A program made the translations under genes and the position numbers. Source: Prorocentrum cordatum (taxonomy: Eukaryota; Sar; Dinophyceae; Prorocentrales; Prorocentraceae). From it: a stretch of DNA of 64,000 nt. Below the pieces are notes generated by a model, which worked only from the letters and a program-made list of their open reading frames with translations, had not been told where the DNA came from and ran no database searches. This document shows, piece after piece, positions 52,556-63,668 of this stretch; the first letter of the stretch is position 1; each line of letters opens with the position of its first letter. The DNA lies in NCBI GenBank assembly GCA_963575745.1, contig CAUYUJ010008602.1, forward strand, positions 150,866 through 214,865, read 5' to 3'.

Positions 52556-52806
52556 CGTCGTCGTCGTCCTCCTCCTCCTCCTCCTCCTCGTCCTCTTCCT
52601 CGTCCTCCTCCTCATACTCCTCGTCGTCCTCCCCCTCCCCCTCCTCCTCTCCTCCTCCTCCTCCTCCTCCTCCTCCTCCTCCTCCTCCTCCTCCTCCTCC
52701 TCCTCCCTCCTCCTCCTCCTCCTCCTCCTCCTCCTCCCCTCCTCCTCCTCCTCCTCCTCTCCCCTTCCTCCTCCCTCTCCTCCTCCTCTTCTTCCTCCCC
52801 CTCCTC
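52556..52806 (+). repeat. (TCC)n tract with TCG and TCT slips, about 250 bp
   Basis: Pyrimidine triplets broken into several phases. Confidence 0.96.
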
Positions 52807-53024
52807 CGTGGCCCAGGCCGCCGAGCAGGGCCGCGCCCTCGGGGGGTCGAGCGCTCGGCGCCTCCAGCTCGGCAGAAGCAGCGGGCCAGAGCAGCCGGGC
52901 GGGAGCCTGGTCGCCGCGTGCCCGCCGTGCCTTCGGGGTCATACGGACGGTGGCCGGGTGTCACGTCGCGCCGCGCAGTTGTGAGCGGTTGCTTGGTCGC
53001 CCCCGACCAGAGCCCCGAGTCTCA

Positions 53025-53256
53025 AGCAGTGGCGAGGCGTCCTGGCTCGCCCACAGGCCCACCAGGCAGTGTTTTAAGAAGCTTTTGTGGTTTGCGCGAA
53101 ATGTTCTTGGAACATTTCTGGTTGAGTCTGTCTTGTTTTATCACGTCGGGTTTACGTTCTGAGAGCATTGCTTTTGCTCGTGTAACATTTTTGGGTTTAA
53201 AGAACATGTCGCGGTAGGCCTATACAATGCCAGGACTGTCGGTCCCTACTCAACGA
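53025..53256 (+). repeat. dispersed repeat family G, copy 2
   Basis: Same order as copy 1 at 6957: AGCAGTGGCGAGGCGTCCTG, TTCTTGGAACATTTCTGGTT and CAGGACTGTCGGTCCCTACT. Confidence 0.65.
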
Positions 53257-53262
53257 TCAGAG

Positions 53263-53495
53263 CCCCGAACCATCAGGGGTAACTCGGGTCAGGGCTAAAT
53301 CGGGCTCGTCTTTCGGGGATCCGAGCCCGAGTTGCCCCGGGCCCGAGTTACCCAGGATAATTCGGGCGTCCAGGGCCCCAAGTCATCGTGGTATTTCGGG
53401 TCAGGGCTCACTCGGGTTCGTTTTTCGGGAATCCGAACCCGAGTTACCCCGGGCCCGAAGTACCCTGGATAACTCGGGCGCCCAACCCGAGAAAC
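53263..53495 (+). repeat. tandem duplication of about 117 bp
   Basis: Two units of TTCGGGTCAGGGCTCACTCG, then CCGAACCCGAGTTACCCCGG, with several substitutions between them. Confidence 0.75.
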
Positions 53496-53585
53496 ATCCC
53501 AGGCAATGGGGGCAGCGATGACAAAAATGGGAGGAGGACCTCCACAAAGAGATCGCATCGCTGTTGGGTGCAGGGTCTCGGGCCG

Positions 53586-53752
53586 ACACAGATGCGGTCG
53601 GAGGATCACGCCGCATCGCCGATGCGCAGGCAATGCCGCACGATCTGGAGCCTGATCTTCTCCGCCCCGATGTCGCCGATACGTGGCCGATGTGTCAGCG
53701 ATGCAGCACGACACTCCAGCCCACTCTCTGGCCCCATTTGGGTGGCCTCTAC
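53586..53752. mobile_element. fold-back element family F, copy 6 (diverged)
   Basis: GATGCGGTCGGAGGATCACG at the left, ATCGCCGATGC words inside and GTGGCCTCTACTG at the right. The arms are only partly complementary now. Confidence 0.55.
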
Positions 53753-54420
53753 TGTTTTCTGTTCCCTGACATCCGACGTCGCGAACAAAACAGACAGACA
53801 AACGGATACCGTGCACGTCAGAGGTGCGCTGGCATTGAGGCGACACTGGGACAATGGTGTGGAACAACGGACGCGCTAAGCATGGCAGCTCTCGAGCCAG
53901 ATCGATCCGTGAGGGTCGCGAATACTGCGCTCGTATCACGGTTCACCAAGGATGGAGGAGAGTGTTTCCCAGAGTGTGATTATCGTTTGGATTATCGTTT
54001 GGAGTTTGTTCTAGTTGCATGTCCAGAAGCCAACACATGTGCCAACATTCACGGATCCACGGCAAATGTTTTCCCAAACGGCATTGTCGTCGTACGCTTC
54101 GTTCGTACGTGTTTCCATGTGCGCTAATTACAGTACTAGTGGCCTTAGGCCCATCCCGCCACCGTGCTTGGGTTGTAGATCTAGAGGTGTCTTGGATGCT
54201 TGGTCAGACTTCTTGAAAGACCAATCGGAAGCTTCTTGGAGGCAGTTTTGGGGGTGTCATAGGGCCTCGCGGGGGCCTTTTCGGTGCTTCTTGGGGCCTT
54301 TCATCGGGCGGCTTCTGGGTCTCCTTACGCTTCTTTGGGGCCGTGTGCGAACTATCTTCAGGGATAGAGGGTGTGGCTCTAGCCCCGTCTGAGGGCGGAT
54401 GGGGGTGTTTCTTTTCCCTT
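53753..54420. other. unassigned sequence
   Basis: Moderately open frames (for example about 53880-54125) without a recognisable domain. I see no repeat shared with the rest of the window. Confidence 0.35.
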
Positions 54421-54462
54421 CTCAGGAGGAGAAGGAGGAGGGGGAGGATGAGCAGGAGGAGG

Positions 54463-54494
<32 letters not shown>

Positions 54495-54530
54495 AGGAGG
54501 AGGAACAGCGGAGGAGGAGGAGGAGGAGGT
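54421..54530 (+). repeat. (GGA)n / (GCAGGA)n tract
   Basis: A purine-rich tract with GCAGGA hexamers in the middle. Confidence 0.93.
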
Positions 54531-54794
54531 TAAAGTCGGATGTGCTAGAGGATGAATAGGAGGAAAAGGAATAGGACATGTCCTTCCACCGAACGAGCCT
54601 AATTCCACACAGTGGTGTTCCGTGCAGGCTCCTCATCAGAACGGGGCTCCCGCTTCAACTGCACAACACGGGGTGCTCGTCTTTCGATGAGGCGCCTCCC
54701 ACTGCTGTGAAATGGGATGCTTGTCGGGGCCTGTGGAGAGGGAAACTTGGTCGGAGCGGTGTGTTGAAGTATCGTCGATGCACCCTGAGTTGCT

Positions 54795-55072
54795 CCTCCT
54801 CCTCCTCCTCCTCCTCCGTCCCCTCCTCCTCCGTCCCCTCCTCCTCCTCCTCCTCCTCCTCCTCCACCTCCTCCTCCTCTTCCTCCTCCCTCTCCTCCCC
54901 TCCTCCTCCTCTCCTCCTCCTCCTCCTCCTCCTCCTCCTGCTCCCCCTCCTCTCCTCCTCCTCCTCCTCCCTCCTCCTCCTCCTCCTCCTCCTCCTCCTC
55001 CTCCTCCTCTCCTCCCCTCCTCCTTCCTCCTCCTCCTCCTCCTCCTCCTCCTCCTCCTCCTCCTCCTCCTCC
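54795..55072 (+). repeat. (TCC)n tract, about 280 bp
   Basis: Pyrimidine triplets with frequent phase slips. About 90 bases further on the purine strand switches to GGA. Confidence 0.96.
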
Positions 55073-55164
55073 GCAACGGCCACGAGGCCGATGACGGTGA
55101 CGATGACGCGCTCCACGACGAGGTCGACGAGGACGAGGACGAGGAGGCGAAGAAGGAGAGCAGC

Positions 55165-55412
55165 AGGGTGGGAGGAGGAGAGGGGGAGGAGGAGGATGAT
55201 GATGAGGATGAGGAGGAGGAAAAAGAAGACGGTGGACGGGAGGTGAGAAAGAATGAGGGGAACGGTGAAGAAGAGACGGATAAGGAGAGGCAGAACGGAT
55301 CAAGAGAGGGGAAGCAGCAGGAGGAGGAATGGAAGGAGGAGCAGGAGAAACAGGAGGATGAGGAGAGGGAGGAGGAGGAGGAGGAGGAGGAGGAGGAGGA
55401 GGAGGAGGAGAC
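55165..55412 (+). repeat. (GGA)n / (GAT)n purine-rich tract
   Basis: GAGGAGGAGGA with GATGAT and AAGAAG words. Together with 54795-55072 it forms an imperfect long inverted arrangement. Confidence 0.9.
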
Positions 55413-55655
55413 GGATAAGCAGGAGGATAAGGGAGAGAAAGAGATGCTGAACGCACATAAGGGATCGAGAGCAGCTGCTACAGCAGGAGCTGGACGAGGA
55501 GGAGCGACAGCAAAAGAATCGGGAGAACGTTGATTGCTTGGGCGATTGGGGCTGCTCACCCAGGCAGCTCATGGCATGACGACCTCGAGGCCGAGACGGA
55601 GGGACGCAAGGACGAACTGGCGATTCAGTCCGCTCTGCGCCATGGAGGCTCCGCT

Positions 55656-56178
55656 CATATCCTCCTCCTCCCCTTCCTCCTCCTCCGCCTCCTTCTCCTC
55701 CTCCTCCTCCGCCTCCTCCTCCGCCTCCTCTCCTCTCCTCCTCCTCCTCCTCCTCCTCCCTCCTCCTCCTCCTCCTCCTCCTCCTCCTCCTCCTCCTCCT
55801 CCTCCTCCCCCTCCTCTCCTCCTCCCCGTCACCTCCCTCCCCCCTCCTCCTCCTCCTCCTCCTCCTCCTCCTCTCCTCCTCCTCCTCCTCCTCCCCTCCC
55901 TCATCCTCATCTCATCCTCCATCCTCATCCTCATCCTCTCCTCATCCTCATCCTCCTCCTCTCCTCCTCCTCCTCCTCCTCCCTCCTCCTCCTCCCCTCC
56001 TCCTCCTCCTCCTCCCTCCTCCTCCTCCTCCTCCTCCTCCTCCTCCTCCCTTTCCTCCTCCTCCCCCTCCTCCTCCCCCATCCCCCTCCTCCTCCTCCTC
56101 CTCCTCCCCCTCCTCCTCCTCCTTCTCCTCCCCCTCCTCCGCCTCCTTCCCCTCCTCTTCTTCCTCCTCCTCCTCCTG
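55656..56178 (+). repeat. (TCC)n tract, about 520 bp
   Basis: The longest pyrimidine tract in the window, with TCAT-rich patches at 55905-55955. Confidence 0.97.
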
Positions 56179-56234
56179 CATTTTTTTGCGCTCAAGGTAT
56201 GGATTGATGATACCGGAGAAAAGCCCCAATCAGA

Positions 56235-56560
56235 ATTTGTTTGGGGCTACAGGGCTATGGGGCTATAGGGCTATAAGGCTATTACAGGGCTATAGGGCGA
56301 TAGGGATATAGGGCTTTAAAGCTACAGGGCTACAGGGCACCGGGCAACCGGGCACCCGGCACCCGTCACCCGGGCACCCGGGCACCCGGGCATCCGGGCA
56401 CCCGGGCCCGGCCACCGAATCGGCGGCGAACCCGGGCACCCGGGCACCCAGGCACCCGGGCACCCGGGCCCGGCCACCGAATCGGCGGCGAACCTGGGCA
56501 CCCGGGCATCCGAGCACCCGGGCCCGGCCACCGAATCGGCGGCACACCTCACCTACCTTT
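56235..56560 (+). repeat. GGGCTATA repeat passing into a GGGCACCC repeat
   Basis: Eight-base GGCTATAG units (56235-56330) change into GGGCACCC units with three copies of GGCCACCGAATCGGCGGC. Confidence 0.9.
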
Positions 56561-56639
56561 AAATCCGCTAGGACCCCTACAGAGGCAAGCTCTGATTGGG
56601 GAATAAGGTCGGCCTCGGCCGGTATGAGTATGAATACCT

Positions 56640-57440
56640 CTCATATTGCGAATGTGTTATTTCGAGATTCTGTGAAGGCCGCAATGAGACCACAGGTGCC
56701 ATGCACGCGAGTGCTGGCCTATGGGAGTGGGTGTGGGGGATCGTGTTCGGGACCTGGGGGGTTCGGTGATTGTCACCAAGGTGCGAGGTCATGCGCGCGC
56801 GGCGAAGACCGCGACGAGAGTGACAGGTGGCGCCGCCTCGGCAACAGAGCTGCCGACGAGTCGGCGCGCCGTGGCGCCCAGATCCATCCTGTAGATGCTG
56901 TAGCCCAAGAGCGTGTGGTCAAGTCCCACCAGCTGGTCCAGTATGTTGACAAGTTCCTGGCCAGGACGATTTGAACTGCTGGGCCCACCTTGTCGTCGGT
57001 CACCCGCCGAGAGGTGGGGCTTCGGAAGGGGCGGCGAATCGTCCCTCGGCTCTCCGATGATGCTGGGCATCCCGAGGGCGCCCGGTTTCCCAAGGGTGGC
57101 TTCAGGCTTCAGGTGCATCAGGTGCCTGAGGTCTGGCGGCACCGTCCAGACCCTGAAAGCTAGCCCGTGTAAGCCAGCCACGCACGGGCCACCGCGTCTG
57201 GACCGTTGGCCCCGTTGTGCTCTGTAGTGCCTGTGGCGCCTACAGCGAACACAACACCCAGAAGCTCTGTGAAGATTGCCACGGAAGCTGCCCGCGTGGG
57301 TCTGTGGCGGGGGACCGCTTGCGCAAGCTGTGGCGTGGCCATTGCCCGCGCAGTGGGGCCGAGCTTCTGGGTGCGGGAAGCGGCCTGAGAGCTACCCCTT
57401 TGGCGCTTTCGCCCTTGACCACACATGTAAGGACCTCGAA
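56640..57440 (+). pseudogene. LINE 3' end: broken RNase H and zinc-ribbon-like tail
   Basis: In one frame GGSVIVTKVRGHARAAKTAT gives the RNase H histidine loop. After a shift, RLGNRAADESARRGAQI gives the last Asp motif. Further on, LCSACGAYSEHNTQKLCEDC and LRKLWRGHCPRSGAELLG match, in order, the tails of the LINEs at 0.7 kb and 27.1 kb. The 5' part is missing and at least one frameshift is present, so it is a dead 3' fragment. Confidence 0.65.
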
Positions 57441-57667
57441 GTCCTACCCTTGTCGGAGGATGATGAGGCCAAGGCGGTGGTTTGGTCCAGGGACCGCTCC
57501 AGTTTTTGTGCTGGTTGTGGTGTGGTTTTCCGACGGAGACACCCAGTCCTTGTTCTGGTTCCCTCCTCCCCCTTTTGGGGAGGTGCCCGTCGTCCCTTGA
57601 TCGCGCCCCTCGGCGCGAGGCCGTTGGCTGCTAATCACACTGCACCCCCTGGCCCCACCAGCACAAA

Positions 57668-57984
57668 CATCCTCCTCCTCCTCCCCCTCCCCCTCCTCCT
57701 CCTCCTCCTCCTCCCCCATCCTCCTCCTCTTCCCCTCTCCTCCTCCTCCTCCTCTTCCCCCCTCCTCCTCCTCTTCCCCCCGCCGCCTCCTCCTCCTCCT
57801 CCTCCTCCTCCTCCTCCTCCTCCTCCTCCTCCTCCTCCTCCTCTACTCCTCATCCTCCTCCTCCTCCTCCTCCTCCTCCTTCTCCTCCTGCCTCCCTCCT
57901 CCTCCTCCTCCTCCTCTCCTCCTCCTCCTTCTCCTCCTCCTCCTCCTCCTCCTCCTCCTCCTCCTGCCTCCCTCCTCCTCTTGA
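57668..57984 (+). repeat. (TCC)n tract, about 315 bp
   Basis: Pyrimidine triplets with TCTT and GCC slips. Confidence 0.96.
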
Positions 57985-58151
57985 TCCTCCACTCCCCCTC
58001 GCCCGCCGCCCAAGGCGCTGCGCCGCCGCTCCCGCCCCGCCTGGACGCGGCGGGGCGCTTCGCCGCACCCCTGGCGCTCCCGAGGCCCGGCGCGCTTGCC
58101 CGCCCTCGTGCCGCGTCCGCGTCGGCCGCCGAGGGGCGGCAGGCCTCCGCG

Positions 58152-58158
58152 ACGGCGT

Positions 58159-58196
<38 letters not shown>

Positions 58197-58240
58197 AAAA
58201 CGGCGACGACGATGACGACGACGACGAAGACGACGACGAG
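58152..58240 (+). repeat. (GAC)n microsatellite
   Basis: GACGACGGC triplets ending at the R copy. Confidence 0.93.
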
Positions 58241-58255
58241 TCCTGAGGGAAACGG

Positions 58256-58399
58256 ATCCTGAGGTTGTCCGCTTTTTTCGGTCATTCGGAGCCCTGCACG
58301 GGCCCCAGGACTGTCAGAAACTGGCTCGGGACGAAGAGTCCGTCCTGGGGGAAGGCCCCGGGGTTCAGGATACGATTCCCTCAGGACCCGTTTCCCCCA
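58256..58399 (+). repeat. dispersed repeat family R, copy 11
   Basis: TCCTGAGG at the left and CCTCAGGACCCGTTTCCCCC at the right are inverted, as in copy 1. The middle CGGGACGAAGAGTCCGTCCT is the diverged core. Confidence 0.6.
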
Positions 58400-58449
58400 T
58401 GCTGAAGGAAACCATTCGGCGACCGTTCGTTAGCGACTCGATCCGTCGC

Positions 58450-59262
58450 CCTGTCGCACCCCGAGGCCAGTGTTTAAGGCGGGCAGGGCGTTCGATTGAG
58501 ACTCCCTCACCATGTATGACTCTGACCTTTAAGGATTGGCAACAGCTTCACATATGGAGGGCGTGCCGTTTTCAAAATGTGGCTCTCGCCTCAGCGCGGC
58601 GCACATTCGTTTTTCTAGCTTGCACAAGCTTCATGGATTGAAGGCGGTTCCTTTTCAACATGAGGCTCTCGCTTTAGCGCCGCGCACATTCATTTCAAAA
58701 CTTCGCAGGAGCTTCATGGATTGAGGGCGGTTCCTTTCCAAAATGTGGCTCTCGCCTCAACGCGGCGCACATTCGTGTAACAAAAATTGTAAGAATTTCA
58801 CGGATTGAGGGTGGGTGGATTTCAAACTATGGTCTTCGCCTTAGCGCGGCGCACATTCGTTTCATACATGTTCAAGCGTCGCACGGATTCCCATCATCAG
58901 CTTACCAGAAATTCTGTGTTTTTTGGTCTCACGGTTACGCGGGTGCAACAGTTACGCTTGTTCTTTGTATTCAAATCCTAGGAATGGCGTTCTGGCACGA
59001 TTGAAGATCGTCAAAACGCAACAGTCCGGTTGATCCGTGGCATTGGAAACCAGACAACAATGTTTTGGCATGCTTCAGGGTCTTCAAACGGGCGCTCTCC
59101 AAGGAAGCAGTTCCATCAATGGAAAGTACCTCTGTAGGGCCTATGAAGAGGGAGCTTGGACGGAGGGTTTACTCTAAGATCGTTGATGACTCTTGCGTTT
59201 ACACTGGCCTTCCTCCTCCTCCTGCTCCTCATCCTTCTCCCCCTTCTCCTCCTCCACTCCGT
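58450..59262 (+). repeat. composite repeat family D, copy 2
   Basis: Start GTCGCACCCCGAGGCCAGTG, four units of about 82 bp with CGGCGCACATTCG (58601, 58682, 58764, 58849), a unique arm to about 59200 ending GTTTACTCTAAGATCGTTGA, then a short TCC-rich tail. Confidence 0.85.
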
Positions 59263-60236
59263 ATAACTAGTTTCTCTCTGTCGCACCCCGAGTCCAGTTG
59301 GGCGGGCTGGGCGTTTCGCCTGAGACTTCCTCGCCATTTATGATAATGAAGCTTAATATTTGGCAAGAGCTTCGCAGATGGAGAGTGGGTGGTTTTGAAA
59401 ATGTGGCTCTCGCCGTAGCGCGGCGCACATTCGCTTTAACTATTTGCAAGGGCTTCACGGATTGAGGGCGGGTGGTTTTCAAAATATGGTTTTCGCCTTA
59501 GCGAGGCACACATTTGGTTGAAACAATGCAAGAGCTTCACGGATTGAGGGTTGGTGGTTTTCAAAATGTGGCTCTCGCTTTAGCGCGACGCACACTCGCT
59601 GTAAACATGTGCAAGAGCCTCACGGATTGAGGGCGGCTCTTTTTTCAATATGTGGCTCTCACCTTAGCGCCGCGCAGATTCGCTTTGAGAGTTTGCAAGA
59701 GTGTCACGGGTTCCCATCACCAGCGTGTCAGAAACGGTGCTTTCAGAAGGTTCTGGATTATGCGGGCGCAACAGTTATGTTGACTCGCTGTGCTGAAGTC
59801 CCAGGAATGGTGCTCTGGCATGATTCAGGCATGTCCGTGGCGTTGGAATCCCGAGAACAATCTTTTGGCATGCTTCAGTGTCTTCGAACGGTTGTCGTCC
59901 AAAGAGGCGGTTCCTTCAATGGCAATGAACCGTTGTAGGGGCCTATGAAGAGGAAGCTTGGAGGGAGGGTTTACTCCAACATTGTTGATGATTCTTGAAT
60001 TTACACTGGTCTTCCTCCTCCTCCTTCTCCTCCTTCTTTTCTTCCTCCTGCTTCTCCGCCGCCTCCTCCTCCTCATCCTCCCCCTCCTCCGCCTCCTCAC
60101 ATTCCTCCTCCTCCTCCTCCTCCTCCTCCTCCTCCTCCTCCCCCTTCTCCTCCTCCTCCTCCTCCTCTTCCTCCTCCTCCTGCTTCTCCGCCGCGTCATC
60201 CTCCTATTCCTCCTCCTCCTCTTCCTCCTCCCTCCG
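59263..60236 (+). repeat. composite repeat family D, copy 3 (head to tail with copy 2)
   Basis: Same order as copy 2: CTGTCGCACCCCGAGTCCAG, repeat units (59424, 59505, 59588, 59673), a unique arm ending GTTTACTCCAACATTGTTGA and a (TCC)n tail of about 220 bp (60012-60236). Confidence 0.85.
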
Positions 60237-60369
60237 GCGGGGTGCTGGCGCTTCCTGTCACGGACCTGGCTGCACGCTGAGTCCAGGACAGCGTTTCGGC
60301 TGTGGTGCTTTGCGTGTGCATACATGTATACCTATACGACCACCCTTCGGGTGATACGGACGTTCGGGG

Positions 60370-60640
60370 GGGAGGAACCACCGTCTCACTCGATCGATCG
60401 GTCCCACTATCGATCTTACGATCGATCTCACTATCGGTATCGCTCGATCGATATCACTCGATCGATCTCGCAATCGATATCACTCGATCTATTTCATTCG
60501 ATCGATCTCACAATCGATATGACTATCAATCTCACAATCGATTTCAGTATCGATCACACTATCGATCTCACAATCAATCCCGCATTCGGTTTCACTATCG
60601 ATACCATTATCGATATCACAATCGATCTCACAATCAACGT
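60370..60640 (+). repeat. ATCGAT-rich repeat
   Basis: ATCGATCTCAC(T/A)-like 12-base words, each containing the ATCGAT palindrome. Confidence 0.88.
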
Positions 60641-61157
60641 CATCATCATCATCGTCGTCATCAACGTCATCAACGTCATCAATATCATCATCATCACCGG
60701 GGCACCATCATCATCATCATCACCTCATCACCATGATCATCAACATCATCATCACCACCATCACGCTCATCATCGGGACACCATAACCGTCACCATCATC
60801 ATCATCAACATCATCACCATTAGGAAACCATCATCATCATCGTCATCGGAACACCACCATCATCATCATTTCAATATCACCATGGACAACATCGACACCA
60901 ATATCATCATCGGGACACCATCATCATCACCATCATCCGCAACATCATCATCAACACCATCATCATCGGGACATCATCATCATCGTTACCACCATCACCA
61001 TCATCATCATCGGGACACCATCATCATCGTCATGTACATCAGCATCACCATCATCATCATCATCGGGCCATCATCATCAAAATCAGCATCACCTCACCAT
61101 CATCCTCATCATCAACACCATCATCATCATCGGAGCACCACCATCATCATCAGCATT

Positions 61158-61199
<42 letters not shown>

Positions 61200-62116
61200 G
61201 GGACACCATCATCATCACAACCAGCATCAACCTCATCAGCATCATCGGGACACCATCATCATCATCATCATCATCATCATCTCATTATGTCATCATCATC
61301 AACACCATCCGGATCATCAACATCATCATCATCGGCACGCCATCATGATCATCAGCAACATCAGCATCATCAACATCATCATCATCGGGGCACCACCATC
61401 ATCACCACCATGGCCATCATCATCATAACCATCATCACCATGATCGGGACATTATCATCGTCACCATGATCATCATGAACATCATGATCATCGGGGCACC
61501 ATCATCATCATCGGAGCACCCCCACCATCATCATCATCACCACCATCATCATCACCATCTCATCAACTCGTCATCATAATCATGAACAACAACATCAACA
61601 TCACCATCATCGGGACACAATCATCATCATCAGCAACATCATCATCATCATCAACATCAGCATCATCGGGTCACCATCATCATCGTGACCATCATCATCG
61701 TCAGCATCATCATCATCTGGACACCATCATCATCAACATCAGCATCATCATCATCATCGGGCCAACACCATCAAAATCACCATCACCACCTCATCATCAT
61801 CCTCATCATCAACATCATCATCATCATCATCATCATCGGGACACCATCATCGTCAGTAGCATCATCAACATCATCATCGGGACACCATCACCATCATCAA
61901 CGATATCATCATCAACCTCACCATCATCATCATCATCATCGAGACACAATCATCATTACCATCCTCTTCATCATCGTCGTCATCATGTCATCATCATCAG
62001 CATCATCAGGATCATCAACATCATCGTCATCATCATCGGGACACCATCATCATCAGCAACATCAGGATCAGCAACTTCCTCATCACCGGGACACCATCAT
62101 CATCACCACCATGGCC

Positions 62117-62156
<40 letters not shown>

Positions 62157-62280
62157 ACATCAACATCAACATCAACATCAACATCGTCATCATCTACATC
62201 AGCCTCATCATCATCATCGGGACACCGGCGGGACACTGGCGGGACACCGGCGGGACACCGCGCGCCACCGGTTGCCGGAA
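60640..62280 (+). repeat. (CAT)n tract with regular CGGGACACC inserts, about 1.6 kb
   Basis: CATCATCATCATCGGGACACC recurs throughout, ending in pure CGGGACACCGG units (62217-62262). His- and Ile-rich frames are artefacts. Confidence 0.95.
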
Positions 62281-62995
62281 GAGAGACATTTGGTCCGCTT
62301 GCGCCTCAGCCAGAGGCGGGACATTTCTCGCCCGCCCACGCAGTTTCGCCTCGCCCGCACGCACGGCACGCTCGAACGCGAAACCGAAACCGATTTCCCG
62401 GTAGGGGGGCTCTCCGTTCCACTTCGATCTCACCCTCTCACCTCCGCGATATATACATTGGATTGTAACCAATTCGTGACATGTTTTTGCGTGTTGCCGC
62501 TCTGGGAGGTTGCCACATTTGCCCTTAGCTGCCCTGATACGCCCGCGCTGAAACGCAACACGGGCCGTGTTCAAGACGTGCGTGCTGACACAGTGCGCGT
62601 TGGCTCTGCACGTGTTGGTCCACTGTTTGGCGAACGTGTCGCGCCAAGCGCACGCCTTCAGCCTGCGTGTTGAGCTCCGTGTCCACACGCCACGTGCTGC
62701 GTGTTGCGCATCGGGGCCGCCAGGCAGCTGCCTTCCCGCCTGCCATGGACATTCCCTCTGCAGGCAAGCGAACGCAGCCTCGCGTCCCGCGGCAGGAACA
62801 AAGAGGGCCTCGAGTCGCAGCTCGACGAAAAATAAGTGCGCAGGCCATCGCAATTGCGGATGAAGGCGGGCGCGGGTCGCACGGTAAGGTCGTCGGGGGA
62901 TCGCGGGGAGGGGATATTAGTTTTGTTTTTTTTTTGGAGGGAACACGCAAAGGATCATCCGAAACAGGACGAGGGGGAGGAGAGAGAGGAGGTGG
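62281..62995. other. unassigned sequence
   Basis: Open frames on both strands (to about 220 codons on the minus strand) lack recognisable motifs. A TATATACA word at about 62451 is isolated. Confidence 0.35.
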
Positions 62996-62999
62996 ACTA

Positions 63000-63092
63000 G
63001 AGGAGGAGGAGGAGGAGGAGGAGGAGGAGGAGGGCGGAGATGAGGAGGAGGAAGAGGAGAAGGAGAAGGAGGAGGAGGAGGAGGAGGAGGAG
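63000..63092 (+). repeat. (GGA)n microsatellite
   Basis: Purine triplets with a GCGGAGAT break. Confidence 0.95.
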
Positions 63093-63668
63093 GGTGTAGG
63101 AGAATCACCTTCGAATGCCCAGGATGGCGAGGTCTCTGAGCACGAGAAGGAGCCAGCTACCCTTCTCCTCCTCCGCCTCGCTCCTCCCATTCGTGTTCGG
63201 TTCCTCCTCGCTCCTTCTCGCTCCTCCTCGGCTGCGAAGAAGAATCTGACACTGTGTCTCCTCCCCCTTATCATCAGCAGCATCATCATGTTCAGTACAC
63301 TTAGCATGATTATCCTCACCATCGTCGGCATCATCATCACCACCGTCATCAAGAATAAACAGCATGTCATACAGACCCTTGATGGTTACCCACGGCATGG
63401 AACCAAACAGTGCGACGACAATTATGTGAAAGCTTTGGGTGTGAAGTTTCAGCGTGCTGGTCGCAGCGAGCAGGATGCCATGAATAAACCGTTTGTGAGT
63501 AAGTCATGCGTGGTCAGTGCCATTTATGCCGTGGAGTGTAGAATAAGGTTTCGGAAACAGCGTTTTGCATTTACCATGAGGACATGTCATGTTGGTCGTT
63601 ACTTGCCTGTTGGGGTATGGATTCCTACCAACCGCAGCTTACCTCGATTGCGTTCGTCGCAAAACTAG

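Noticed and set aside
62445-62460. TATA-like promoter (ATATATACA)
   Set aside because: Isolated word, no gene follows, and dinoflagellate promoters generally do not use a TATA box.
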